A stretch of DNA of 64,000 nucleotides, from the NCBI GenBank assembly GCA_937923515.1, contig CALDUF010000012.1:1-64000 (forward strand). The letters run 5' to 3'. Numbering within the stretch: position 1 is the first letter of the stretch; each line of letters begins with the position of its first letter. A model generated the notes under the pieces. The model searched no databases, was not told the origin of the DNA, and saw nothing but the letters and a program-made list of their open reading frames with translations. Below, in pieces: positions 18,381 to 27,400 of the stretch. The stretch comes from an uncultured Flavobacteriaceae bacterium. GTDB lineage: Bacteria; Bacteroidota; Bacteroidia; Flavobacteriales; Flavobacteriaceae. Made by a program: the position numbers and the translations under genes.

Positions 18381-18585
18381 CCGCGTTAGGGATTGAAGCG
18401 GCATCCTTTTTAAAACTTGAAAAGGACAAGTGCATTAAACTCTTAATTTTTGGGAATTGGTAGGTTATAAACTTCTAGAAATAACGGAATTTTAAAAAGA
18501 TATAGCGGAAAGCCCGACCACGCTTTGAGCACCTAAGTTTGCTAGTTTAAAGCGTTTTTAGCTTAAAAGCGTGGTAACGCCCAAA
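18381..18585 (+). repeat. Interspersed intergenic repeat, copy R3 (expanded tip)
   Basis: CCGCGTTAGGGATTGAAGCGGCATCCTTTTT...AAAAAGATATAGCGGAAAGCCCGACCACGCTTT...AAAGCGTGGTAACGCCCAAA. Confidence 0.8.
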
Positions 18586-18594
18586 ACATAATAA

Positions 18595-18936
18595 TTAAGC
18601 GACATAGAGGTCTTCGTCTATTTCAATTGTGCAACGAGAGCTCATACGTAATAATGTAATTGCATGCTCCATAGTACTGGCTTCTATATAACTTTCGCTA
18701 GTGCCTATTATTTCGCCGTTGGCGTGATTGCGATATTGAAAGTAGTAGCTACCACATTCTGCTTTTAGGCGTTTGTAGTTTTTGTCTTTTCTAGAATGGG
18801 TTCTAAAAAAATCTACCTTAAGTAAGCATACACGCTTTGAGATAAAGGGCTCGCTAAAAAAAATTATTTGATTATTGTGCTTTAGGAAAAATCTAAATCT
18901 GCCAAATCTGTCTTTAAAAATCTTTATTGTTGTCAT
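18595..18936 (-). CDS. DUF1508/YegP-like protein
   Basis: Two diverged repeats: GRFRFFLKHNNQIIFFSEPF and GSYYFQYRNHANGEIIGTSESYIEAST. Confidence 0.6.
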   Translation of the reverse strand: MTTIKIFKDRFGRFRFFLKHNNQIIFFSEPFISKRVCLLKVDFFRTHSRKDKNYKRLKAECGSYYFQYRNHANGEIIGTSESYIEASTMEHAITLLRMSSRCTIEIDEDLYVA

Positions 18937-18981
18937 CTAATTATGAGACACAACATTTTTTAAAAAGTCACGAGGTACTAT

Positions 18982-19311
18982 TTAGCTTTCTGGAGCTAAT
19001 TCTACTTCAAGACCTTCCATTTCTGGGGTTATTTGTATTTGGCATCCTAGACGCGAGGTGTCTTTAACATCAAAAGCTTCAGATAGCATTGCTTCTTCGT
19101 CGTCGCTCATTTCAGGCAACGCTGTATCACTTAACACGTAACATTGACAAGAAGCACACATTGCCATACCACCGCAAACGCCAATGGTACCTTCTGGTGC
19201 TAGTTCGTAAGAGCGAACTACCTCCATTAAATTCATGGCCATATCGGTTGGTGCTACGATATCGTGTGTTACACCGTCTCTATCTGTTATTTTAATGTTT
19301 ATGTCTTGCAT
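18982..19311 (-). CDS. 2Fe-2S ferredoxin (adrenodoxin type)
   Basis: GVCGGMAMCASCQCYVL and CQIQITPEMEGLEVELAPES. Confidence 0.9.
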   Translation of the reverse strand: MQDINIKITDRDGVTHDIVAPTDMAMNLMEVVRSYELAPEGTIGVCGGMAMCASCQCYVLSDTALPEMSDDEEAMLSEAFDVKDTSRLGCQIQITPEMEGLEVELAPES

Positions 19312-19468
19312 GGTTTACTATTTGTGCTACAGTTTGTAGCATAACATTTTTCGTGCCGCAAATTTAAGTGAAGTCTTTTAAATTTTAATATGTTTTTCCT
19401 ACTAATTTAATAGGATTTAAAAAAATTGAGTGTTTTTTATGATTTTGCGTGTATTTACAGTTTGAGAA

Positions 19469-19711
19469 TTACACTTCTATATTAACAACTTGTTCAATTT
19501 GAGGTGCATATTTTTTGATGGTCATTTCCACACCAGATTTTAATGTCATTTGATTAACACTACAACCTACACAAGCACCTTGCAATTGCACCTTAACTAA
19601 TTTGTCATCTTCAATAGATAATAAAGATATATCGCCACCATCGCTTTGCAAAAATGGACGAATTTCGTCTAATGCTTTTTCTACATTCGCTTTTATTTCT
19701 TCTGAGGTCAT
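19469..19711 (-). CDS. NifU C-terminal domain (Fe-S scaffold) protein
   Basis: IRPFLQSDGGDISLLSIED, LQGACVGCSVNQMTLKSGVE (CxxC). Confidence 0.93.
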   Translation of the reverse strand: MTSEEIKANVEKALDEIRPFLQSDGGDISLLSIEDDKLVKVQLQGACVGCSVNQMTLKSGVEMTIKKYAPQIEQVVNIEV

Positions 19712-19714
19712 ATC

Positions 19715-20851
19715 TTATTTTTTCACAGCTGAACATCCAGCCATTGTGGTGATTTTAATTGCTTCAGTTGGTGGTAAATTTTCGTTTCGTCTCACCACTT
19801 CTTGCACTACGTTTTGTGTTATTTTTTCAAAGGCTTGCTCTAAAGGTGTTGCTGTTTGTAATGCAGCAGGACGACCAATATCGCCAGCTTCTCTAATACT
19901 TTGTACTAAAGGAATTTCTCCTAAAAATGGTGTTTTTAAATCTTCTGCTAAGTGTTTTGCTCCTGATTGACCAAAAATATAATATTTATTGTCAGGCAAC
20001 TCTGCTGGTGTAAAGTACGCCATATTTTCAATAATTCCTAAAACAGGCACTTGTATGCTATCTTGTTGAAACATAGCTACACCTTTTTTAGCATCGGCCA
20101 AAGCCACGTTTTGCGGTGTACTTACCACCACGGCTCCTGTAATGGGTAATGACTGCATGATGCTTAAATGAATATCGCCAGTTCCTGGAGGTAAATCTAA
20201 CAACAAGAAATCGAGTTCGCCCCAGTGCGCATCAAAAATCATTTGATTTAATGCTTTTGCTGCCATTGGGCCCCGCCATACTACTGCCTGATCTGGCTGT
20301 GTAAAAAACCCAATAGATAATACTTTTACACCGTAGTTCTCAATAGGTTTCATTTTAGACTTTCCTTCGATATTTACTGCCAACGGTTTTTCTTGAGCAA
20401 CATCAAACATTATTGGAATGGAAGGTCCGTAAATATCTGCATCTAAAATACCTACCTTAAAGCCCATTTTTGATAAGGTTACTGCTAAGTTTGCAGTAAC
20501 TGTAGATTTACCAACACCGCCTTTTCCAGAAGCTACAGCCACAATATTTTGAATACCCGGAATTGGGTTTCCTTTAATTACATTAGCTTTTGGTTTTTCT
20601 GGCGCCTCTACTTTTACATTTACTGTAATTTTAGCTTTTTCGTATACCTTATCATGAATTGTTTTAAGAATATCTACTTCGGTACGTTTTTTAGCTTGTA
20701 AACTAGGGTTGTTTATAGTAATGTCTACAATTACCTCATCGGCAAATGTTACTACATTTTTAACAGCACCACTTTCTACCATGTTTTGCCCTTCTCCAGG
20801 TACAGTAATGGTTTCTAGTGCTTTTAATATATCTTGTTTATTTAACTTCAT
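19715..20851 (-). CDS. Mrp/NBP35 family P-loop ATP-binding protein (Fe-S carrier)
   Basis: VASGKGGVGKSTVTANLAV, LDADIYGPSIP, LLDLPPGTGDIHLS. Confidence 0.94.
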   Translation of the reverse strand: MKLNKQDILKALETITVPGEGQNMVESGAVKNVVTFADEVIVDITINNPSLQAKKRTEVDILKTIHDKVYEKAKITVNVKVEAPEKPKANVIKGNPIPGIQNIVAVASGKGGVGKSTVTANLAVTLSKMGFKVGILDADIYGPSIPIMFDVAQEKPLAVNIEGKSKMKPIENYGVKVLSIGFFTQPDQAVVWRGPMAAKALNQMIFDAHWGELDFLLLDLPPGTGDIHLSIMQSLPITGAVVVSTPQNVALADAKKGVAMFQQDSIQVPVLGIIENMAYFTPAELPDNKYYIFGQSGAKHLAEDLKTPFLGEIPLVQSIREAGDIGRPAALQTATPLEQAFEKITQNVVQEVVRRNENLPPTEAIKITTMAGCSAVKK

Positions 20852-20860
20852 GGTCTTTAT

Positions 20861-20875
20861 TCAGAATCATTCTAA
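20861..20875. promoter_or_regulatory. PerR/Fur-like inverted repeat at the mrp-nifU promoter
   Basis: TCAGAAT-C-ATTCTAA (7-1-7, one mismatch in symmetry), just downstream of CAAAGATA (reverse complement TATCTTTG) at 20879-20886. Confidence 0.4.
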
Positions 20876-21048
20876 GCGCAAAGATAGGTAATAAAGCTCG
20901 AAGACTGAAGTTGGTAGCTAGAAGTTTTTACTATGTAGTTATTGGATTTGGTTATGCGTTAGGATGTGTAATTATTTGAAAATTTTTGAAAAATTAGGAA
21001 ATAATAGAAAAAAATTAAAATGATGTAGAACTAGATTTAATAATAAGT

Positions 21049-21378
21049 TTACATCACTTTTGCAGGATCCCAAAACACCTGTTCAAAATTTTGAATTTGA
21101 TTGTCTTTAACGGTTATACCTTCACTTTCTAAAAGCTGCTGCATTAAGTTTGTACCCTCAAAATGATGCTTTCCTGTTAGCAAACCTTTTCTGTTTACAA
21201 CGCGGTGCGCAGGTACGTCTTTTCCATGAGAACCATTCATAGCGTAACCAACCATTCTTGCGCTTTTGGCCGCACCTAAATATTTTGCAATAGCACCATA
21301 ACTGGTAACTCGCCCAAATGGAATACATCGTGCTACTTCGTAAACTTTATCAAAAAACGTTAGTGTTTCAGGTTTCAT
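21049..21378 (-). CDS. MGMT-fold alkyltransferase-like protein (ATL type)
   Basis: IPFGRVTSYGAIAKYLGAAKSARMVGYAM...VPAHRVVNRKGLLTGKHHF; PAHR in place of PCHR. Confidence 0.85.
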   Translation of the reverse strand: MKPETLTFFDKVYEVARCIPFGRVTSYGAIAKYLGAAKSARMVGYAMNGSHGKDVPAHRVVNRKGLLTGKHHFEGTNLMQQLLESEGITVKDNQIQNFEQVFWDPAKVM

Positions 21379-21379
21379 T

Positions 21380-22009
21380 TTACCAATCTTTTATAACCTT
21401 TACCAACGTTAGTATAGAAATTACACCTGTAATACCGCCAATAATGTAATTCATGTTTTTTTGAGATGTAAACGTTTTACTTTTAATTTTATCAAAGAAA
21501 AAAATATACACATATAACATTACAAAAGTACCCATACCCGCACCTGCAACATAAGATATGATACTGGTTTGCTCAAAATTTAACCACGCAACAGAGGCTA
21601 AAGTTGTGGTAATATATGCTTGATAAGGAATAGGAAACACGTTTATGACAGACATTAACATGCCTTGAAAAAAGCGACTATGTTTACTCTTTACCTTTGG
21701 TTGTATTTGTTGTTTTGATGCCCCCTTTGCTATAAACAAAAAATAAACTGTAATAAGAAGAAAAATTATTAAAGCCACACTTCTTAAAATATCTACTACC
21801 TCTGGATGTTTACTTAAATACCGCGCAAAAATTGCTGCTACGTAGGTTTGTGCAAATACTACAATACAAACACCTATAGAAAATACAATGCCCCTAACAT
21901 GCCCCTCTTTAAGACTTATTTTTGCAGCAGTCATATTTAATAACCCAGGCGGAATAACGCCTATAAAGGCAAAAAATAATCCTAAAAAAAAGATGAGAGT
22001 TAAACTCAT
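21380..22009 (-). CDS. LysE family translocator
   Basis: GVIPPGLLNMTAAKISLKEGHVRGIVFSIGVCIVVFAQTYVA; multiple TM segments. Confidence 0.8.
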   Translation of the reverse strand: MSLTLIFFLGLFFAFIGVIPPGLLNMTAAKISLKEGHVRGIVFSIGVCIVVFAQTYVAAIFARYLSKHPEVVDILRSVALIIFLLITVYFLFIAKGASKQQIQPKVKSKHSRFFQGMLMSVINVFPIPYQAYITTTLASVAWLNFEQTSIISYVAGAGMGTFVMLYVYIFFFDKIKSKTFTSQKNMNYIIGGITGVISILTLVKVIKDW

Positions 22010-22012
22010 ACG

Positions 22013-22687
22013 TTAGTTAATTTTAAACCTAACAAAAGTAATTGGTTTGTTTTGCTTTAAATATTGCGATTCGTAAAAGGTTTGTATGCTCGTGACCTCT
22101 TCTGGACTTCCTTCTTGTTTATACACATTATGGTTTGCGTAAAGCACCTCGTGGCCAGCGCCGTGTAATAATCCCAGTGTATAGCCATGCATAAACTCAC
22201 TATCGGTTTTTAAATTTACAACACCATCAGGTTTTAAAATATGCTTATAGCGATTTAAAAATTCTGCATTGGTTAGTCTGTGCTTTGTACGCTTATATTT
22301 TATTTGCGGATCTGGAAAGGTTATCCATATTTCATCAACTTCGTTTTTGGCAAAAGCGTGGTCTATCAATTCAATTTGTGTGCGTAAAAAAGCAACATTT
22401 GGTAGATTTTCTTCTAATGCCGTTTTTGCGCCTCTCCAAAATCGGGCGCCTTTTATATCTACACCTATAAAGTTTTTGTTAGGATATTTTTTTGCTAGTG
22501 CAACTGAGTATTCGCCTTTACCACAGCCTAGTTCTAAAACAATAGGATTATTGTTTTTAAAGAATTTTGAATGCCATTGTGCTTTTAACTCATAATTACC
22601 GCTAACCAGTGCGTCTCGTGTTGGCTGAAATACATTGGTAAAGGTATCGTTTTCCTTAAACCGTTTGAGTTTGTTTTTACTTCCCAA
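22013..22687 (-). CDS. trmB: tRNA (guanine(46)-N7)-methyltransferase
   Basis: LELGCGKGEYSVALAKKYPNKNFIGVDIKGARFW, WITFPDPQIKYKRTKHRLT. Confidence 0.95.
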   Translation of the reverse strand: MGSKNKLKRFKENDTFTNVFQPTRDALVSGNYELKAQWHSKFFKNNNPIVLELGCGKGEYSVALAKKYPNKNFIGVDIKGARFWRGAKTALEENLPNVAFLRTQIELIDHAFAKNEVDEIWITFPDPQIKYKRTKHRLTNAEFLNRYKHILKPDGVVNLKTDSEFMHGYTLGLLHGAGHEVLYANHNVYKQEGSPEEVTSIQTFYESQYLKQNKPITFVRFKIN

Positions 22688-22874
22688 AAGTATAGTGTTG
22701 TGTTGTTTAGTTTGAAATGGTAAAAATAGAGAATTTCTTTTTTAGAACTACTCTATTTATGGTATCGTGTTAACTTATAGCATAATTTAAGACGTGTTTT
22801 ACACCATTGTAAATTCTTAATATTAAGGAAATATAAACTTGGTAATATATTTTTACTTTTGAAGTTAGCCAGAA

Positions 22875-22987
22875 CCCGCGTGAGGTATAGAGGCATTTGT
22901 TGAAGCTCTTTTTGTGTTGTTGCACCTATGCAACACAAAAAAGCGACTGCCGAAAGCCCGACTTGAGGTACGAGAGGCACGCCATAA
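22875..22987 (+). repeat. Interspersed intergenic repeat, copy R4
   Basis: CCCGCGTGAGGTATAGAGGCATTTGTTGAAGCTCTTTTTGTGTTG...CAACACAAAAAAGCGACTGCCGAAAGCCCGACTTGAGG...GAGGCACGCC; 11-bp internal stem 22909-22919/22931-22941. Confidence 0.75.
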
Positions 22988-22993
22988 TTGCTT

Positions 22994-24040
22994 ATGAAAA
23001 AACGAATATTAGTTGCACCGTTAAATTGGGGATTGGGTCATGCCACGAGATGCATACCTATTATTAAAGCATTATATGCTAATGGTTTTGAACCAATTAT
23101 TGCTAGTGATGGTATTGCGTTAACATTGTTACAAAAGGAGTTTCCTGAGTTTTCTTCGATTGAATTACCGTCTTATAACATTAGTTACTCTAAAAAGGGA
23201 ACATATTTTAAATTAAAATTAATTAAAGATTCTCCTAAGTTGTTGAAGACAATTAAGGATGAAAAAAAAGCAATAACGCAAATTGTTGAAACGCATAATA
23301 TTGCAGGCATTATTTCTGATAACAGGCTGGGTGCTTATTGTAATAGCGTGCCTAGTGTGTTTATTACGCATCAATTACACGTTTTAAGTGGCAGCACAAC
23401 TTGGTTAAGCACTAAGTTGCATGACACGTACATATCGCGTTTTGATGAATGTTGGGTGCCAGATGCCAAGGGCGATTTGAATTTATCGGGTAAATTGGCG
23501 CATAAAAAACGCCTTAGTATTACTACCAAATATATTGGCCCTATAAGTAGGTTTACAAAAACTGAAACGAATGAAACTATTGATTTGCTCGTTTTACTTT
23601 CTGGCCCAGAACCACAACGGTCTTTACTAGAAGATATGTTAATTAAAGCAATAAAAAACTTTGTGGGTAATGTGGTTTTTGTAAGAGGTATTCCTGAGAA
23701 GGAGCAAAATATAGAGCAAAGTGATAACGTTACGTTTTTTAATTTTATGACTTCTAGCCGTCTTGAACAGACTATTAACAACAGTAAGTTGGTACTATCG
23801 CGCTCTGGTTACACCACTATCATGGATTTAGCAAAACTAGAAAAGAAAGCTTTTTTTATTCCAACACCTGGACAAACCGAACAAGAATATTTGGCAAAAC
23901 GACTTACCAACCAAGGTTTTGCACCTAGTTGCAAACAAGATGAATTTAGTATTTTTCTTTTGGACAAGATCTCAGAGTACAAGGGATTAAAAAGCTTTAA
24001 TACACAAGTTAATTACACTGCTTTATTTAGCCTTTTCTAA
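22994..24040 (+). CDS. GT28/MurG-like glycosyltransferase
   Basis: KRILVAPLNWGLGHATRCIPIIKAL; LVLSRSGYTTIMDLAKLEKKAFFIPTPGQTEQEYLAKRL. Confidence 0.8.
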   Translation: MKKRILVAPLNWGLGHATRCIPIIKALYANGFEPIIASDGIALTLLQKEFPEFSSIELPSYNISYSKKGTYFKLKLIKDSPKLLKTIKDEKKAITQIVETHNIAGIISDNRLGAYCNSVPSVFITHQLHVLSGSTTWLSTKLHDTYISRFDECWVPDAKGDLNLSGKLAHKKRLSITTKYIGPISRFTKTETNETIDLLVLLSGPEPQRSLLEDMLIKAIKNFVGNVVFVRGIPEKEQNIEQSDNVTFFNFMTSSRLEQTINNSKLVLSRSGYTTIMDLAKLEKKAFFIPTPGQTEQEYLAKRLTNQGFAPSCKQDEFSIFLLDKISEYKGLKSFNTQVNYTALFSLF

Positions 24041-25066
24041 AGTAAACGAGAATTCACTTCCTACACCGTATTCACTTTCAACATAAATACGCTCGTTATG
24101 TGCCTCTATAATATGTTTTACAATAGAAAGTCCTAAACCAGAACCACCTTCTTTTCTAGAGCCACTTTTGTCTACACGGTAAAATCGCTCGAATAATCGT
24201 GCGAGATGATTTTTCTCTATACCTTCTCCATTATCTGTTACACGAATTATCGCCTTATTTTTAATTAGGTTTTCTATACTTACCTCGGTTGTACCTTTTG
24301 TGCGTCCGTATTTTAAAGAGTTTATAATAAGATTAACCAATACTTGTTGTACGCGTTCTTTATCTGCCCGTACCATTAGTGGTGTGCTATATTCTCTATC
24401 GAAAGTAAGTGTAATTTTTTTATCAATAGCACGCATTTCTACCATACCAAATACTTCTTTTATAAGCGCTACTATATCAAAAACTTCTGGTTGTAAACGC
24501 AGGTCACCAGCCTCTAACTTTGTTATAAGATCTAAATCGCTAACAATATAACTTAAACGTTCTACTGCGCTATTGGCGCGTTCTAAATACTTTTTTCTAA
24601 TTTTTTTATCATTCATTGCGCCATCCAAGAGTGTTAAAATATAGCCTTGAATAGTAAATAATGGTGTTTTTAATTCGTGCGATACATTACCCAAAAACTC
24701 TTTACGGTATTGTTCTCTAACTTTTAAGGTTTCAATTTCTAGCTTCTTATCTCTAGCAAACTTATCAATTTCTTGTGTTAAGGTTGCCATATCAGTAGTA
24801 ATGGCACCTCGCGTTAAACTTGTAGATTCTAAAAGTGTTAAATCGTCATAAATGGTTTTAACACGCCTGTATATATAACGTTCTATACGGTATTGAATAA
24901 TTACGAAAGAAAAAATAAAAAACACTACTGCAAATACTACAACTGGAAGCCATTTAAACTCAAAAAAGTAATACAAAAAAACACTCATTAAGAGTGTAAA
25001 AAAAATAGTTGTGTACAGCGATGTATTTATCGCAAACTTATAAGATTTTTTAAATTTTACTTGCAT
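24023..25066 (-). CDS. sensor histidine kinase
   Basis: FLGNVSHELKTPLFTIQGY (H box), NLIINSLKYG, GGSGLGLSIVKHIIEAH; two N-terminal TM segments. Confidence 0.93.
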   Translation of the reverse strand: MQVKFKKSYKFAINTSLYTTIFFTLLMSVFLYYFFEFKWLPVVVFAVVFFIFSFVIIQYRIERYIYRRVKTIYDDLTLLESTSLTRGAITTDMATLTQEIDKFARDKKLEIETLKVREQYRKEFLGNVSHELKTPLFTIQGYILTLLDGAMNDKKIRKKYLERANSAVERLSYIVSDLDLITKLEAGDLRLQPEVFDIVALIKEVFGMVEMRAIDKKITLTFDREYSTPLMVRADKERVQQVLVNLIINSLKYGRTKGTTEVSIENLIKNKAIIRVTDNGEGIEKNHLARLFERFYRVDKSGSRKEGGSGLGLSIVKHIIEAHNERIYVESEYGVGSEFSFTLEKAK

Positions 25067-25743
25067 TAGTCTACAAACTTATAGCCAACACCTTTAACGG
25101 TCTTAAAACTTTTGTCGCCTATTTTTTCACGCAATTTACGAATGTGCACATCTATTGTTCGTCCGCCAACTACAACCTCGTTGCCCCAAACTTTATCTAA
25201 AATTTCGTCGCGTTTAAAAACTTTACCTGGTTTTGACGCTAATAAAGATAATAATTCGAACTCCTTTCTTGGTAAAATTATTTCGTTGCCTTTCAAAACA
25301 ATTTTATACTCATCTCTATTAATTACCAAATTACCTATTTTAACTGTGCTCTTAACATCCTCTTTAAAACGTCTTAAAAGTGCTTTAACCTTGCTAACTA
25401 ATACTTTTGGTTTAATGGGTTTTGTAATATAATCGTCTGCACCGGCATCAAAACCTGCTACTTGAGAATAATCTTCTCCTCTAGCTGTTAAAAAGGTAAT
25501 AACTACGTCTTTTAAATCAGGGTGTTTTCTAATATTTTCACATGCTTCTATGCCGTCCATTTCTGGCATCATCACATCTAAAATTATCAATTGTGGTAAT
25601 TCTTTTTTTGCTTTTTTAACGGCTTCTTCACCATTTGAAGCGGTGATAACCTGATAGCCTTCACTTGATAAGTTATAGCCAACTATTTCTAAAATATCTG
25701 GTTCATCATCTACAAGAAGTATTTTAATGTCCTTTTTATTCAT
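25066..25743 (-). CDS. OmpR/PhoB-family response regulator
   Basis: ILLVDDEPDILEIV, LDVMMPEMDG, winged-helix C-terminus VGGRTIDVHIRKLREKIG...VKGVGYKF. Confidence 0.94.
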   Translation of the reverse strand: MNKKDIKILLVDDEPDILEIVGYNLSSEGYQVITASNGEEAVKKAKKELPQLIILDVMMPEMDGIEACENIRKHPDLKDVVITFLTARGEDYSQVAGFDAGADDYITKPIKPKVLVSKVKALLRRFKEDVKSTVKIGNLVINRDEYKIVLKGNEIILPRKEFELLSLLASKPGKVFKRDEILDKVWGNEVVVGGRTIDVHIRKLREKIGDKSFKTVKGVGYKFVD

Positions 25744-25943
25744 TAGGCCTATAAAAATTTAGTTACAGAAGTAAATATAAATATATTAACGATAATTTAT
25801 AAACTTTAAAAGATTAATAACGAAATGGTAACACTAAAATCGTAAATGATAAACTTTTCGACCTACAACATAAATCTTTAACATTATTTTGGTATAGATT
25901 TTGATACTTCTGTAGTACTTTTATATCACCCAAAAAGCACTTT

Positions 25944-26285
25944 ATGAAGAACATCTACTTTTTATTAACTTTTATCGCCTTTTTAAGCTGTTCTATCCAA
26001 AACGGATATTCGCAAAAATCTGTTGATGTGTTTTCTAATTCTAGCATAAAAGGCTTATCCGTTTACCCAAATCCAATAAATAATAGCGCCTCTACGGTTT
26101 TTATTACTAGTGACAATAGTAATACTACAAAACGTATAACCATTTATAATGTTTTAGGAAAGCAGATAAAAGCGCCCGTAATTACAAGAAAAGCTTTAGA
26201 CATATCTGCTCTAAATTCTGGTGTATACATTTTAAAAATTACTGAAAACAATATTATAGAAACACGAAAATTAGTTATAAAATAA
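25944..26285 (+). CDS. small T9SS type A sorting domain-containing protein
   Basis: Signal peptide, then LSVYPNPINNSASTVFI...ITIYNVLGKQI...LNSGVYILKITENNIIETRKLVIK. Confidence 0.85.
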   Translation: MKNIYFLLTFIAFLSCSIQNGYSQKSVDVFSNSSIKGLSVYPNPINNSASTVFITSDNSNTTKRITIYNVLGKQIKAPVITRKALDISALNSGVYILKITENNIIETRKLVIK

Positions 26286-26307
26286 ACTCTGTTTAATTAC
26301 TTAAATG

Positions 26308-26339
26308 AAAAAGCGTTACTTGTATGGTAACGCTTTTTT
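26308..26339 (+). terminator. Rho-independent terminator
   Basis: AAAAAGCGTTAC ttgtatg GTAACGCTTTTTT. Confidence 0.75.
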
Positions 26340-26371
26340 ATTTTACATATTTTTGTTATCACTTTAAAAAC

Positions 26372-27352
26372 ATGATAAACTCTAATTCTATTTTTAATAT
26401 TAAAACTAAAGCTGAATTTGAAGCCTTAGCACTAAAGGTTTTTGAATTTCAGTTTAAAAACAACAGGGTTTATCGTTCGTTTTGTGATTTATTATATACA
26501 CATCCTAGCGATGTAAAAGCAATTGAAGATATTCCATTTTTACCAATTGAATTTTTTAAAACCCGAAAGGTAGTTTGTAATACCAAAAACGCTACAACCT
26601 TATTTACAAGTTCTGGCACTACTGGCAGTGTAACTAGCAAACATTACGTTACTGATATTGATGTTTATAAAACTAGTTTTCAACATGGTTTTACCAAATT
26701 TTACGGCCCTATCGAGGCGTATACTATTTTAGCTTTACTACCCTCTTATTTAGAACGCGAAGGCTCATCTTTAGTATATATGGTGAATGATTTGATAGCA
26801 CAATCAAAATCTCCAGATAGCGGATTTTATCTGGATAATCTTTCAACATTAAAAGCAACATTATTGCGCTTAGAAGCCGAAGGCAAAAACACACTTCTTA
26901 TAGGTGTATCTTTTGCGTTATTAGATTTGATTGAATTTGAAAAATTTGAACTAAAACACACCATTATTATGGAAACTGGTGGTATGAAAGGGCGGCGACA
27001 AGAATTAATTAGAGCCGAACTTCACCATAAGTTAAAAAAAGGATTTGGTGTAAATCATATTCATAGTGAATATGGAATGACGGAACTGTTGAGTCAAGCC
27101 TATTCAAAAGGTAACGGTATTTTTGAATGCCCACCTTGGATGCGTGTTTTAACGCGAGATACTGAAGACCCGTTAACGTTACAAAACCCTGGAAAAGCTG
27201 GTGGTATTAATGTGATAGATTTAGCAAATATTAACTCTTGCGCATTTATTGCAACACAAGATTTGGGTCGTGTACATGCTGATGATTCTTTTGAAATTAT
27301 TGGACGCTTTGATAACTCAGACATTAGAGGGTGCAATTTAATGGTATTGTAA
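26372..27352 (+). CDS. LuxE/acyl-protein synthetase-like protein
   Basis: IPFLPIEFFKTRKV, LFTSSGTTGSVTSKHYV, METGGMKGRR, HSEYGMTELLSQAYS. ATG at MINSNSIF preferred over the listed start. Confidence 0.8.
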   Translation: MINSNSIFNIKTKAEFEALALKVFEFQFKNNRVYRSFCDLLYTHPSDVKAIEDIPFLPIEFFKTRKVVCNTKNATTLFTSSGTTGSVTSKHYVTDIDVYKTSFQHGFTKFYGPIEAYTILALLPSYLEREGSSLVYMVNDLIAQSKSPDSGFYLDNLSTLKATLLRLEAEGKNTLLIGVSFALLDLIEFEKFELKHTIIMETGGMKGRRQELIRAELHHKLKKGFGVNHIHSEYGMTELLSQAYSKGNGIFECPPWMRVLTRDTEDPLTLQNPGKAGGINVIDLANINSCAFIATQDLGRVHADDSFEIIGRFDNSDIRGCNLMVL

Positions 27353-27400
27353 ACCGTTAAGTTACTATACTATTTACGACTTACTTAAAAACCAAAATAT

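Noticed and set aside
26372-27352. Possible lux-type bioluminescence locus (LuxE-like)
   Set aside because: No luxAB/luxCD neighbours; isolated LuxE-like proteins are common in Bacteroidota.
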